NCBI GenBank assembly: GCA_009760885.1 | Contig: CM019702.1 | Span: 47,911,925 to 47,975,924 of the forward strand | DNA length: 64,000 nucleotides | Origin: Achatina immaculata | Taxonomy: Eukaryota > Mollusca > Gastropoda > Stylommatophora > Achatinidae | Direction of reading: 5' to 3' | Part shown: piece by piece, positions 22,260 through 33,408 of the stretch | Position numbering within the stretch: the first letter of the stretch is position 1 | How the letters are laid out: every line of letters starts with the position of its first letter | Position numbers and translations under genes: made by a program | The notes under the pieces: model-generated | The model's database searches: none | What the model saw: the letters and a program-made list of their open reading frames with translations, nothing else | What the model was told of the DNA's origin: nothing

Positions 22260-23362
22260 CATTTATTCATTTGCATGTCCCTTGCGGAACTTTGCCTCCC
22301 AAACAGCACTCCTGTAGGCCTCTCGGTTGTGAGCAAGATGGCCTGCTGCTGCTGCATCCATTTCCAGATCGTCAACGATGTCTTGCAGCCATCTTCGTTT
22401 TGGTCTTCCTCTTTTTCTTTTTCCCATTATGTATCCTTCCAATACGGTCTTCTCTAAATTATCATGACGTTTAATGTGTCCAAAATATTTAAGTTTTATC
22501 TCTTTAATCCTCTTCACTAGCCAACCTTCTTCAATATTAAGCTCTTGTAGTATAGATATATTTGTTCTTTTTTGTGTCCACGATATTTGGAGAACTCTTC
22601 TGTAGCATTTACATTCAAAGGCATTTATGTGTTTCTCAGCTGTTTTGTTAAGTGTCCAGGTCTCACAGGCATATGTTGCTATGGGAAAGATGCATGCCCT
22701 TAAAAATCTTATTTTTGTGGTTCTGTCTGCTCCTCTCCACAGATTCTTTAGTTGTTTTACTTTCTGAAGAGCGATAGATGTCCTCCTTTTAATTTCCCTC
22801 ATTGTATCTCCATTATTAGTTAGTAGCGATCCAAGATATTCAAAACTCTCCACTTCTTCCAGTTTTTCCTCATTGATACATATTTCAGTTGCCTTGTTTG
22901 TTTTGTCAGTTGTCATCAATTTAGTTTTCTTTGCATTAAGATAGAGGTTCTGCTCTTCGCTGTTCTTGCGGACTGACATAATTAGTTTTTCCATTCCTTT
23001 TTGTGTTGTGGACAGCAATACTGTGTCATCAGCATATCTAATCTCTGGTATTTCATAACCTCCAACTGTTATGGCATCGTAATATTCTTTGTCTACATCT
23101 TCTCTAACATTCCTCATTATATTTTCAGTATACAAGTTAAATAAGTAGGGTGACAATATGCACCCCTGACGGACCCCTTGTTTTATGTCAAACCAACTTG
23201 TTGTTTCACCATTTATTCTTACTGCCGCTTGTTGGTCTAGATACAGCAGTGATGTTAATTGTATCAAATGTGTTGGAAATCCCATTTTTTCCATTATTTC
23301 CCAAAGTTTCTGGTGTTGTACACAATCAAATGCCTTTGAGTAGTCTATAAAGTCTATAAAGG
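22260..23362 (-). mobile_element. RTE-like LINE family A, 1.1 kb insertion
   Basis: An exact 11-bp duplication TTCATCCGCTT (22249-22259 and 23363-23373) brackets the copy. It is 5'-truncated inside the RT domain, at motif A. The 3' end is GCAAATGAATAAATG, so the stop codon lies in the tail. This is the best-preserved family-A copy in the window. It is a good reference for the fragments at 18.5, 20.1, 28.2, 36.0, 37.7 and 53.0 kb. Confidence 0.95.
22263..23362 (-). CDS. Partial LINE reverse transcriptase, C-terminal 366 codons
   Basis: The frame is open from the truncation point to the stop at 22263. The first methionine is at 23294, but homologous residues continue upstream to DYSKAFDCV, which is RT motif A. 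Downstream come GVRQGCILSPYLFNLYTE (motif B region), YADDTVLLS (catalytic motif C), KTKLMTTD, FEYLGSLLT, a thumb/connection region with YACETWTLNKTAEKHINAF, and the basic KRGRPKRRWLQDI near the C-terminus. The endonuclease and the N-terminal RT part are missing, so it cannot act alone. The protein would copy LINE RNA at a nicked genomic site. There are no internal stops, so the insertion is fairly recent. The RTE clade is inferred from motif style. Confidence 0.9.
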
Positions 23363-23373
23363 TTCATCCGCTT

Positions 23374-23940
23374 AGATTCACAAAATAACACATCTAATTT
23401 GATCAAGCGTACAGTACGAACCACAAATTAATTGAGACAAATGACGTGGGTTAACGTCTGTAAGGAAAATAATCTACTTTGCTCTTGTTAATGGTATGAA
23501 GCAAAGCTGGCAGTGGAGAGAGAGCCTCCAGCGATGCTTCTTTCGACAAAAAGCCGTCACCTGTGGGAATCTAAATTACTAAGTAAGTAGTATATGTGGA
23601 GTTTATATTATATGTGCATGTACATCATGGGCGCATGAATGACGAAGTAGTTAGTTATTCATTTCACATATCTTCACACTTCTGTGGTAGATTTCTCTCA
23701 TAGTCTATAACACAGTTCTGCTATTGCTTGTACTCTCTCTCTCTCTCTCTCTCTCTCTTATGTTTGGGCACTATGTACAGTTTGAGAACACTCGAATTTT
23801 TAAACACAATCACCCTAACAGGCATCGTAGCAATTTATATTTATATCATTTATCAATAAAAGAAGTAAAACTGGAGAGTCAAATGATTAATATGTGTTCC
23901 CTACTAGAAATTTTTAGGCCGCTGCAAAGACAATGAAGAG
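23374..23940. other. Spacer with (CT)n run
   Basis: Holds a (CT)12 run at 23734-23758. No other supported feature. Confidence 0.5.
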
Positions 23941-23944
23941 AACC

Positions 23945-24505
23945 ACTACTTCCATATATGCGCAGTAAAACACTACCGGCCATATACGCACAGTGAAAAA
24001 CTATCGCCCATATACGCACAGTGAAACACTATCGGCCAAATACGCACAGTGAAACACTACGGCCAAATACGCACAGTGAAACACTATCGGCTATATACGC
24101 ACAGTGAAACACTATCGGCCAAATAGGCACAGTGAAACACTATCGGCCAAATAGGCACAGTGAAACACTATCGGCCAAATAGGCACAGTGAAACACTATC
24201 GGCCAAATACGCACAGTGAAACACTACCGGCCATTTACGCACAGTGAAACACTATCGGCCGTATAAGCATAGTGAAACACTATCAGCCAAATACGCACAG
24301 TGAAACACTACCGGCCATTTACGCACAGTGAAACACTATCGGCCGTATAAGCATAGTGAAACACTATCGGCCGTATAAGCATAGTGAAACACTATCGGCC
24401 GTATAAGCATAGTGAAACACTATCGGCCGTATAAGCATAGTGAAACACTATCGGCCGTATAAGCATAGTGAAACACTAGCGGCCATATACGCACAGTGAA
24501 ACAGG
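23945..24505. repeat. 28-bp array, about 20 units
   Basis: The unit is GGCC-ATACGCACAGTGAAACACTATC. Sub-variants cluster: AAATAGGCAC in the middle and GTATAAGCATAG toward the right end, with at least five consecutive identical GTATAAGCATAG units. That pattern suggests local rounds of expansion. No dyad or protein frame is conserved. Confidence 0.92.
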
Positions 24506-24941
24506 TAAATAAAATAACACGTCTCCCTCTCTCACTGAAAATGAAATACTGCACTAGAAAGAATCGATTAAACTTGACATTCAAATTGCACCGAAGTCGG
24601 TGATTTCATTTCAGGAAATTCCGAAGACTTAACAGAGTACACCAATTGTTACAGTAATAAATTCAGAACAACTTGTAATCTATTCATAGAAAATGTCATA
24701 TGCCAGTCTGGTTTTGGTTGTCAGAAGAATAATACATCCAAATTAACCGGTTAGTAACTTTAGGATACAAACGATAGGATGAATCCTAAACAGATGCCCA
24801 GACTCATGATGGCTGTATATTTTGGAAATATAAATCTTTCACAAAATTCCCTCATCCCTTCTTTACCTTTCCTGTACCAGATATGTCTTTTAAAACTTTC
24901 ATCGTAAAGACTCAAGAGAACTCTTCGTGTCTTATTTCTCC

Positions 24942-25282
24942 GGAGGTGATGACGCCCGATAAGGCAATCAGCGACCCATAGCTGATATGCTAGCGTCAGG
25001 GTTAGCGACCCATAGCTGACCAAGACCCTGTCCCACCTCTCCGTGGTACCCCTAGTAAAAAAACTAGCCTGACTAAAGGGGCAGGGATCGCCATAGTCCC
25101 CGTGGTGGTGGAGTCTGCTAAAGAAGCATTGCTCACCCCTTGCTTTTTAGCTGTACTCCGGGACTGAAAAAAGTAGCCACCATAACCCGTTCACACGCCG
25201 ATATGATGCTGTGCCTCAACATCTCTTCAGCATCGGCTGCAAAGAACAACAGCTCGCAGTTACAGGGAGTTCGTACAAGTCC
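24942..25282 (+). mobile_element. Element X, full-length copy (341 bp)
   Basis: Flanked by TATTTCTCC on both sides (24933-24941 and 25283-25291). Landmarks in order are GGAGGTGATGACGC, GGCAATCAGCGACCCATAG, a second AGCGACCCATAGCTGA 26 bp later (an internal direct repeat), CACCTCTCCGTGGTACC, GGGCAGGGATCG, GTGGTGGAGTCTGCTAAAG, TTTTTAGCTGTACTCCGGG, CAAAGAACAACAGCTCGC, and a 3' end at GTTCGTACAAGTCC. No RT, transposase, pol III box pair or clear inverted termini. Class unknown: non-autonomous, with 7-9 bp target duplications. Confidence 0.8.
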
Positions 25283-25291
25283 TATTTCTCC

Positions 25292-26300
25292 CGCTGTTAT
25301 TTTGTTGGGGCATTGCATTCTAATCAAAAAATCCCAAAACAAGCTTTATTATACTTCCGCTATACTATGAGCTCAAACAAACAATTGCTGGAATTCTTTG
25401 GTATAGTCGCCGAATTAAAGAGCATATTATACTGACCGATTTTGTGACCGAGTTATAATTCATTCTCATCATTTGCAAATACAAAATGGAAGCGTCAAAT
25501 GGATTTCTGCTTCATTTGTGCAAAAACAAGATCCAGAAACAATAAGATTCTGTAGGAGGTGGTTCTTCCTCTTCACACAACAAAGCCAATGACAAATTCC
25601 TAAAGACAACATCGCAAAAACATGAATAGGTCATTCTATACCCTTCAAGAACTTCTAATAATGCTTTCGTTTAGAGCGTCAAATTTCCTAGAACAATGAC
25701 CGACAGAATGTCCTTTATAACTCCATTGACCTCTCGTGGGCACGCACATCCCACTAGCATCGTGTGATTTACCTGCCACGACGATACGTGCAGGCCTGAT
25801 ATTACCTGAATAAGTTGCTTCATTATCCGTGCTTGCACAGGTATTGTCTTTCGGTAATTTATGAGTCCATTAGATCAGAATAGATCTAGCAAGATTAAAA
25901 GAGGAATTCAGCTATATAATCTTAATGAAATTGGACCGCACAGCAGGGTATCATTTCCTTTTCTGCTTTTCATGCGTTTTCCTTTTCTCATAATTACACT
26001 TAACAATATCGCCATACAGGCCATCGATAATTTATTAGCTTTCTTCCTCTGCTGATTCTGAAACTTTCCTTTACTTGTTCTGAAACTAACACTTCACAAA
26101 AGTGTACTTTCCTACTTCTGCAGGCAAAAGTAAACAATGAATGAAACTGTCAGGATAAACTGCTTAAAACATTTAAATAAAGTACATGCAGTTACTGTTA
26201 CTTGTATCTCTCTACACTTCAACATAGGCAACAGTCGAAGCTAATGATTCCGCATTATTGTGAACACATTTTTCCATACACATTACTTTCTTACATTTTT
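25292..26300. other. No gene recognised
   Basis: About 1 kb of AT-rich spacer between two X copies. ORFs are 60-65 codons and unremarkable. Confidence 0.5.
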
Positions 26301-26412
26301 ACCGTGCTATTAAACCTCACACAAGGCTCGCAATGTAGTTCGCCATGTTTTTCTGCATTCGGCGAACTTTTCAATCTCGTCAAGCGATCCTATTAATTTA
26401 GCTTCTCTTAAC
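26301..26412 (+). repeat. Dispersed repeat Y with hairpin
   Basis: ACCGTGCTATTAAACCTCAC, GTAGTTCGCC, TTCGGCGAAC, TTTTCAATCTCGTCAAG and TTCTCTTAAC occur in the same order as at 39961-40085. GTTCGCC (26338) and GGCGAAC (26361) can pair. The class is unknown. Confidence 0.7.
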
Positions 26413-26424
26413 AGTATTCTCCGG

Positions 26425-26770
26425 GGAGTGAAGACGCTGTCCTATGAGGCAATCAGCGACCCACTGCTGATATGTTAGCGTCAGGGTTAGCGACCCATAG
26501 CTGACCAAGACCCCGTCCCACCTCTCCGTGGTACCCCCAGTAACAGGCCTAGCCTGGCTAACGGGGCAGGGATCGTCATAGTCCCCATGGTGGTGGAGTC
26601 TGCTAAAGAAGCACTGAACACCCCCTGCTTTTTAGCTGTACTCCGGGCCTGAAAAAGTGGCTGCCATAACCCGCTCCCACGCCGACAAGATGCTGTGCTT
26701 TAAACCCCTACAGTAGCAGTTGCAAAGAACAACAGCTCGCAGTTACAGGGAGTTCGTACAAGTGCAAGTA
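26425..26770 (+). mobile_element. Element X, full-length copy
   Basis: Same landmarks and same 3' end (GGGAGTTCGTACAAGT) as the copy at 24942-25282. A 7-bp TATTCTC lies on both sides (about 26415 and 26773). The first half-repeat reads GACCCACTGCTGATATG. Overall identity to the 24.9 kb copy is high by eye, about 85-90 percent. Confidence 0.8.
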
Positions 26771-26789
26771 ATAATATTCTCTTTAGAGT

Positions 26790-27345
26790 TTCACGTGATC
26801 AGCCTCTTCTTCTTTGTCCCGGTGTGTCCATTTGTTTTGGGATTCTCTGACTGTTTATTCTCATCACGTGGCTGATATATATCCATCTCCCTTTTAAAAA
26901 GCTTTTATCACTAATGAGACAGGTTGTTGTGTGCTCATCTTCCTTATCTCTACGTTGGGCTTGAAATAGTTCCATTGTATGCAGAGTATTTTTCTTAGAC
27001 ATTCGTTCTCACATGCGTCTAATTTCTTCAGTTGTTTTCCAGCTTTCGCACCCATACATAAAAGGTGAATAATACATATCAGTTTACTAACCTTAACTCT
27101 GTTTTCGTACTTATAACTTTTGATTTTTATAACTTTTGATTGCCACATTCTCTCAGAGCTACCTTTGCAATTCTAATTTTTGTTTTCTGGTGTTGCCTCC
27201 TGGTCTATATAGCTGCTAAGGTATGCAGATTGGTTTACTTCTTCAACAGCTGTTCTTTCCAAGAATATTTATGATTCTTGCTTTGTTGCGAGTTTCCATA
27301 ACAATTATGTTTTCCCCATCTAGAGTCGCCTCTAAGTGAGTCCCA
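26790..27345 (-). mobile_element. Decayed LINE fragment (RT C-terminal region)
   Basis: On the minus strand, KKLDACENECLRKIL followed in another frame by LKGRWIYISHVMRINSQRIPKQ and GQRRRG matches the typical layout of a LINE C-terminus: FENxCLRKIL, then W-GHVLRM, then K-RRGRP. Frameshifts separate the pieces. The family is not the same as A, B or C. Confidence 0.6.
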
Positions 27346-27840
27346 CGGTAAAGCTCTTAACAGATTCAGAAACCGTGACAGATAGTTTTACACATCACCC
27401 GGGCAAATATCACATTTTTGTGATGTAAGCGTGGGTGCAAACATTCAGGTTAGCGATCTGGTTTAAAAAAAAAAGTGAAAGACATGAAGTCTAACATGAC
27501 ACCCGGTATTGCAGCCACCAATTTAAAAGACAGCTTCAATTTTCCCAGGGGAAAACGTTGAAACGGCTTGTGACGATGCTTCACAAACGCGGGACAGCTG
27601 TAGACACTTAGCTCATTGATCGGCTGTAACGTGGTATAACAGATTTTCTTTTACAGAAGTTGCCCCGGGTCGGTGTCACACAGGATCTTGCTGGCTCTGA
27701 CATGCTGGGCCATATCCGCTCGGTCTAGCCGCTTCTCATGCTGTCAGTTTGTGGAAGATGAGGACTAGAATTCTTTTGCACTCGTATAATAGCTACCATG
27801 ACTGTGGACCAATTACGGAATGGCTTTGCATTTCTTCAGG
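27346..27840. other. No gene recognised
   Basis: Spacer with an A-run near 27462. Nothing supported. Confidence 0.5.
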
Positions 27841-27843
27841 CTG

Positions 27844-28014
27844 GGTTTTAGCCAAACATTCCAGTACAAAGAAAAGCCAAGACAACCCGTCACTGTTGGG
27901 TCTTAGCCAAAAGTTCCTAGGTCACAGTACACAGAAAATCACGGCAACCCGCCAATGCGGTTCAAAGTTCCTAGGTCACGGGACAGAGAAAACCAGGACA
28001 ACCCGGCATTCGTC
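27844..28014. repeat. About 57-bp degenerate tandem repeat, three units
   Basis: Units contain TTAGCCAAAAGTTCCTAGG, ACACAGAAAA and CAACCCG in order, starting near 27844, 27899 and 27959. The 111-codon ORF over them follows the repeat and is not supported as a gene. Confidence 0.7.
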
Positions 28015-28208
28015 TTGCCTAACTCATCGTGATCTGTTAGGGCAGAATGCCTTCCAGAACAAGTTAATAAATCTAGGAAACTGAATAAATCGCTTGCTCC
28101 CAGGCAACTAGATAAACAACAACAGTTATAAAAAAGAACAAGTATAAAATGGAAGTATGCGTCTGGCTGATTGCGCATGGGAGACAGAATCCTCTTAAGG
28201 AGAATCAG

Positions 28209-28724
28209 TCAGTCGGTCATTTGCATGCCCCTTGTGGAACTTTGCCTTCTTAACAGGTCTCCTACTGTTGATGCATCCATTTGCAGATCATCAACGATGT
28301 CTTGCAGACATCTTCGCCTTGGTTTTCCTCTCTTTCTTTTTCCTATTATGTACCCTTCCAAGATTGTCTTCTCTAAATTCTCATTACGTTTTACATGTCC
28401 AAAATATTTAAGTTTTCTCCGTTTAATCCTCTTTACTAGCCAGCCTTCTTCAATATTAAGTTCTTGTAGCATGGATATATTTGTTCTTTTTTTTTGTGTC
28501 CATGATATTTGAAGAACTCTTCTGTAGCACTTACACTCAAAGGCATTTATGTGTTTCTCAGCTGTTTTGTTAAATGTCCAGGTCTCACAGGCATACGTTG
28601 CGATGGGAAAGATGCATGCCCTTAAAAAAATCTTATTTGTATAGTTCTGTCTGTTCCTCTCCACAGCTTCTTTAGTTGTTTTGCTTTATGAAGAGCAATA
28701 GATATCCTCCTTTTAATTTCCTTG
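28209..28724 (-). mobile_element. RTE-like LINE family A, 0.5 kb copy
   Basis: The minus strand encodes IRFLRACIFPIATYACET-like sequence through KRKRGKPRRRCLQDIV to the 3' end, then GCAAATGACCGACTGACT, the (TGAC)n tail. The C-terminal 40 residues differ from the reference because of a small deletion near 28250-28270. The copy is cut at 28724, close to the MREIKRR region. GAGAAT near both ends is a weak candidate duplication. Confidence 0.85.
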
Positions 28725-28744
28725 AGAATATATAACTGACTAAC

Positions 28745-29040
28745 AACCCCATAACTCCGTGGTACATTAAACACATTCAATGATTTTGCGATGATTTCTG
28801 TCCCATCTTTCCTTTGCTACCCCTGGTAACAGGCCTAGTCTGGTTAACTGGGCAGGGATCGCTACAGCCCCCATGGGAGTAGAGTCTGCTAAGAACCCGC
28901 TGCTTTTTTAGCTGCACTCAGAGACTAAAAAAACAGCCGCCGTAGCCTGCTCCTAATCCGACACGGCGCTGTACTTCAATATCTTCAGCCCATCGGCTGC
29001 AAAGAACATCAGACTCCCAGCTCCACAGAGAAGAAGAAAA
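28745..29040 (+). mobile_element. Element X, 5'-damaged copy with GAA tail
   Basis: Landmarks TAACAGGCCTAGTCTGG, GGGCAGGGATCG, GAGTCTGCTAAG, TTTTTTAGCTGCACTC, ATCGGCTGCAAAGAACATC are in X order. The left third is replaced or diverged. The copy runs straight into GAAGAAGAAAAAGAAGAAG and (GAT)n at 29027-29085, as X copies at 34.5 and 49.7 kb also do. Confidence 0.75.
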
Positions 29041-29109
29041 AGAAGAAGAAGAAGATGATGATGATGACGATGATGATGATAAACTAAGTAAAAAGACGAT
29101 GAAGAAGAA

Positions 29110-29770
29110 TAATTGGTCAGCACGGACAAATGTGTCGGGGTACGGGGCCAAAGCCTGGACTCGAGGCAAATGTTGGGTGTCTGAGGTCCGAGGATGAGGT
29201 CGATGGTTGTCCAACTGTGGGACACTTGGTGGAGCCACCTTGGAAGCTGTGTCATCGACATGAACTCCAGATGGAGGCCATGAGAAGGAGAAATCCCAGT
29301 AAAAGTTGAAAGTATGGATGTGTGCCGATCACTGGTTTTATTCTGTAGAGGTATTATGTCCAAGACGGGTAGGGAGTGGAGTTTTGTAGGTGTCGGCGTT
29401 TGTTCCTACACGGCAGTTAGATGAAACGGTAGAAAATTCAGGTGATTCAACGAGGACAGACAAGGGAAGATTCGGCGAAAGAGGAAATGCCTAGGTTGTA
29501 CATCGTTTTGTATTGTGACAACCTTTGCCTCTTATGTGTCGAAGGATATTTGGTGTTTTATTTTTTTTTTTTTACATTTTTGATGTATTTTTCTTTCGCT
29601 GTACGTTTTATTGATTGACGATGATGCATATGAATTCGATTAACTGTTTTACTGAATGTGATGTCTTCTGATGCACTGTGCGCAGGAATGGTCGCCAATT
29701 CATGAACATAACTTTGCCTTGTATGTAGAGCGTCCAGACGAAACCATTTTAAATACGCTTATGTTCACTG
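29110..29770. other. No gene recognised
   Basis: Two overlapping minus-strand ORFs (100-136 codons) start here and run into the GAA repeat. I see no recognisable domain. A T-run sits near 29560. Confidence 0.45.
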
Positions 29771-29827
29771 AAAAGTTGGCGAACTACTTTGCGAGCCCTA
29801 TGTGACGCTTAACGGCACGGGAAGGAT
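29771..29827 (-). repeat. Dispersed repeat Y, partial copy
   Basis: On the minus strand CCTTCCCGTGCCGTTAAGCG, CACATAGGGCTCGCAAAG and TAGTTCGCCAAC match the first half of Y at 39961 and 26301. The second half of the hairpin is missing. Confidence 0.65.
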
Positions 29828-30231
29828 ATAAGATAAGATATGTTCATTGTTGTCTCTATGGATGTCGAGATATATTTAGATGACAATGTTTAAGAGCTGG
29901 GAGGCAAACAGTCTCCGCACTAGATTACTGATTACTATACTTGATGTTAAACTTATGGGTGTTGAATGCTGTACATTTCTCACTGTAAAATGCAGTGTGA
30001 GAATTTGCGCTGGCAAGGAGAACACCTGGCTGACCGCGGAATGTGCTGGTCAGTGTCGAGCGTTGACGTCTTCTTGTTGTCAGGTGCCTGCCCGGGGAGT
30101 TACAGGGTGAGATGTTGGTGAGTGTTGATCGTTGGCTGCACATTAAAACTGAATGTTAAGAAAAGAAGGACGAATCATTTCCTCCTCGTATTGAAGTTTT
30201 TGTTGGTTGTGCTGTCTTTATGGGTGAGTGA

Positions 30232-30257
30232 GGATGGATGGATGGATGGATGGATAA
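30232..30257. repeat. (GGAT)n microsatellite
   Basis: Six tandem GGAT units. The surrounding 29.83-30.42 kb holds no other supported feature. Confidence 0.9.
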
Positions 30258-30429
30258 GCAGCCATGTTTTTTTCTGAGCTGAATATGATCTCGATGCGTT
30301 GTCGCGTAACTTATAATGTCTAGGATGGTTTGAAAAAAAAGATTACATCACTATACATGTCTGATCGATAAAAGGGGCTTTAACCCCACACTGTCAACAT
30401 CCTGATGTCTTCAAAGCCTCCAATGAATG

Positions 30430-30560
30430 GCGTCTGTCGTGTTCTTACGGGATTTAATTAGGTTCCTCCCTACATCTGCTTTCCTTAGGCAGTCCCTGTT
30501 TGTCATCTTAGCTGTCCACGGTATTCTTAACATTCTTCTAAGAAACCACGTTCAGTCTGG
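30430..30560 (-). mobile_element. RTE-like LINE fragment
   Basis: On the minus strand one frame reads TWFLRRMLRIPWTAKMTN followed by RDCLRKADVGRNLIKSRK. This matches the FIRRILRIPWTTKITN block of family C at 60.35 kb. Isolated, truncated on both sides. Confidence 0.7.
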
Positions 30561-31453
30561 CAGTAAAGTATTCTGTTTCCCTTTGTTTTCGGAAAGGAAT
30601 AATAACAGAAAACGTAGCCGCAGTGCTATTAGCCAAGAACGCCATTAATTTTGTACGCAAGCCCCTGGTCGTGTGGTTCTCACGCTCCACATATGATATC
30701 CTGTTACTCTGCCAATTTACAACAGGTCGACGAGTTCTCAAACGACCCTGCCTCCCCCCCATACCAAAGCAAACTATAGCCGGTATTGCAGAAGATCAGG
30801 TGTTCTCGTACGTTCGTATCTATATCGATGACATTTAACAAAAATCACGATTCCCAAACTAGTGGAGATCGTGGGATAAAACCCGGTTAATACCACCGAC
30901 GAAGTAAGATAATATTTATCCATTTTTCATGGAGGTTTATAACAAAATGCGTATGGGCAATAGTCACTGTCATGACATTGGCTCGCGTACGTTAGATAAA
31001 AGTATCCTCGAATGTCAGTGTCCATGTTTACTTGTGCGAATAACTTTTTTTTTCCTATCTCTTTTCTCGTTCTATAATAGTTCCTTTCACTTGTCTGTGT
31101 GCATACAACGTTTATACTTGCACTATTCCACAATCTAGTCCACAATATTTGCTTACCTATTTTCTTAATTGTGCCACATAAATGAACTATTTACGCGCAA
31201 GCGTTCTTTTCACAAGATGTAGAATATGAACTAATTATATTTGATCAAGTCCCGTGTGTGGTATCCGGGACCTGGGCACACGCCAGGGAAGCGATGAATA
31301 GGACCACTCTACCCTACCACGCATGGTCGTAACACGCGACTAAGGACGGTTCGGCACAGGGCCAGCAATCTTATCCGGTTAAAAAAAAATTAGACTGCAA
31401 TAGGAGTAGAAGCGGGGTGGGGGTGAGGTGGGGGGTGGGGAGACAAACGCAGG

Positions 31454-31455
<2 letters not shown>
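30561..31455. other. No gene recognised
   Basis: Spacer. A block at about 31250-31385 (CCGTGTGTGGTATCCGGGAC...) is GC-richer than its surroundings and followed by an A-run. It could be a SINE, but no box A/B pair is clear. Confidence 0.4.

Positions 31456-31487
<32 letters not shown>
31456..31487. repeat. (GA)n microsatellite
   Basis: About 16 GA units that abut the LINE/SINE tail starting at 31488. They may be its insertion target. Confidence 0.9.
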
Positions 31488-31490
<3 letters not shown>

Positions 31491-31636
31491 ATTGATTGAT
31501 TGATCTTTATTTCAAAAGGGTTAAGAATTGGGCACGCAGGCCCGTCTGACATTCTGCCCTTTATCATACATCTTTCACTCTATTCCAGACATTCTACAAA
31601 TATGCTGTTCATATAACAAACATAACTAACATTGAA
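31488..31636 (-). mobile_element. Family-B-type LINE 3' end or SINE, 149 bp
   Basis: Nearly the same as 3880-4033: (GATT)n tail, CTTTATTTCAAAAGGGTTAAG, GGGCACGCAGGCCCG, TCTGCCCTTTATCA, CATTCTACAAATATGCTG. Both copies stop matching at the same base on the distal side. Confidence 0.75.
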
Positions 31637-32940
31637 GCTGAGAGACATAAAATAAAATATAACATTTACGTTTCGCTCGAGAGAGAGAGAGGGGGGGGGA
31701 GGGAGAGAGAGAGACGTATATCAGGAAGCTGAGTTCGTGAAGGCTACTAGAGTGCTCACCTGGGCCAGAGCGGGAAAAAAAGGCGAAGGAAGTCCCAGGT
31801 GTCTTCGGCATACAGACAAACAGACAGACAGATAAACGGACAGACAGATAAACGGACAGACGGACGGAGATTTCTTCAGTTATCGTATTTTTTAATACAC
31901 GACACTAAAGGGCTAATTCTGTAGTTAACCAGAGCTACTGCGCTATCTCCCCTTTAGCAAAAGTACCAAACTGAACTACTGGTTTTACCTATGAATATAT
32001 CTCCCTCTTCGTGTTTTCCCTTTTGTGTCTGTACTGAAAAAAAATGCATTTCAGTTATGTTTGTTTCTGAGCTTAGTCTTCTTCTCCAGATTCAAGGCTC
32101 AATCCTGATACCTCTACAACACAGAAGTTAGTCTAAGGTGGGGTCGAATCGACAGACTAAAAGTGGCGGATTTCATCTCTTCTGCATTCACTTCCAGTTG
32201 ATAAGAATTCTCACCTGTCCTGAGATGCACTTTCCACAAAGGAAATACACAAACACTCACAGACTTTTCCAGTGTTTAAAGATGATAATCTTACGACATT
32301 ATCCACAAGATACCGTGTCTTCTTCTTGTCTACGACACGAAGGTCAGATCCCTGGTAACTACACAAAGTATGTAGTTAAAAATGCGAACATAAGCACACC
32401 CTTGACCGTAACGTCTGTGTTCCATATTACACAGCTTCGTGAAATGCTCTCAGATTCAGATATACATAACACAGGTCGTAGCTGGTCTTTTCCTCGGTCC
32501 ACTCTGTATATGTCTCTTCTACTGATGACTTTAATCATCATATAGTACCGGCTGCAGTTTGCTTTAATACGCGAGGCCGAGACTATCAGAGACAGTATTC
32601 AAATGCAAATCTATTTCAGAATGTTTTATAGTGTAACATTAACATAAGGAAGTGCATTTTGCAATGTGTAGCTGTATCGGTTTGCCATAGTAAATGTATT
32701 CCAAACAGCATTTTTCAAAACCATTATATGAAAAAACAACTAATTTCCTTCCTGGACATGCCTTTATTGTTGGTTAGTTATAACGTCACAGACGTATCAT
32801 AAAACTGAACGGGCGTTAGTGTTATATGCTGAGAAAGTGATTCGAGGAAGTCGTCTAAGTTTTTGGAGCAAATGAAAGTAAGGCCTCAGTTTGTCTGAAG
32901 AAAACTCGGAAACGCGGACATTTCAGCATGCTGTGCAAGA
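31637..32940. other. No gene recognised
   Basis: Contains a GA/G-rich run (31678-31715) and ACAGACAGATAAACGG repeats (31812-31866). A plus-strand ORF of 135 codons (32138-32545) has no recognisable domain and a competing antisense frame. I cannot support it as a gene but cannot exclude an exon. Confidence 0.4.
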
Positions 32941-32949
32941 AAAGCTAAT

Positions 32950-33200
32950 AATCATTACCGCATGGTCTCGAGGTTACATGCTCTCCTACACATTTAGAGG
33001 TCATGGGTTTGAATCTCACCAAAAGCGGCAGGAATTTTTTTTTTTTTTCCCGTGAATCCTCCACCAGTGGAGTCCTCTGGTCTCTAGTCAGCGTGACCTA
33101 ACGCGGCTGGAAATGACAAAAAGAGTAGGCCAGACGGCCGCTGCTGGGGGAAGATTCTAGGACAAATTACCACGGAAATTGTCGACGACGCTTGGAGTGT
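32950..33200 (+). mobile_element. tRNA-derived SINE
   Basis: TGGTCTCGAGGTTACATGC resembles the box A/D-arm of a tRNA. GGGTTTGAATCTC, 45 bp downstream, is a box B. A 14-base T-run and a non-tRNA body follow (CCTCCACCAGTGGAGTCC...). Body 3' limits are uncertain. Confidence 0.6.
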
Positions 33201-33408
33201 CTAATGCTGACTGCCACGTCAGTTCTGAGGTAGTAACTACAGCCTGGTGGTCGAACGCGTTATGGGAATGTCCTAACTGGGATGAAGCCATTTTTCAAAC
33301 AACGAAACAATGAGACAACGAAACAGTGAAACAACGAACAATGAAACAATGAAACAATTCCAGTCATGGCTCTTCTCGAGTATGAAAATAAATTTTGTAC
33401 CAAATATA

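Noticed and set aside
23945..24505. Possible CRISPR array (about 28-bp repeats)
   Set aside because: Units are directly adjacent with no unique spacers; the organism is eukaryotic.
32138..32545. 135-codon plus-strand ORF as a host exon
   Set aside because: No domain, no clear splice context and a competing antisense frame. Kept only as an open possibility.
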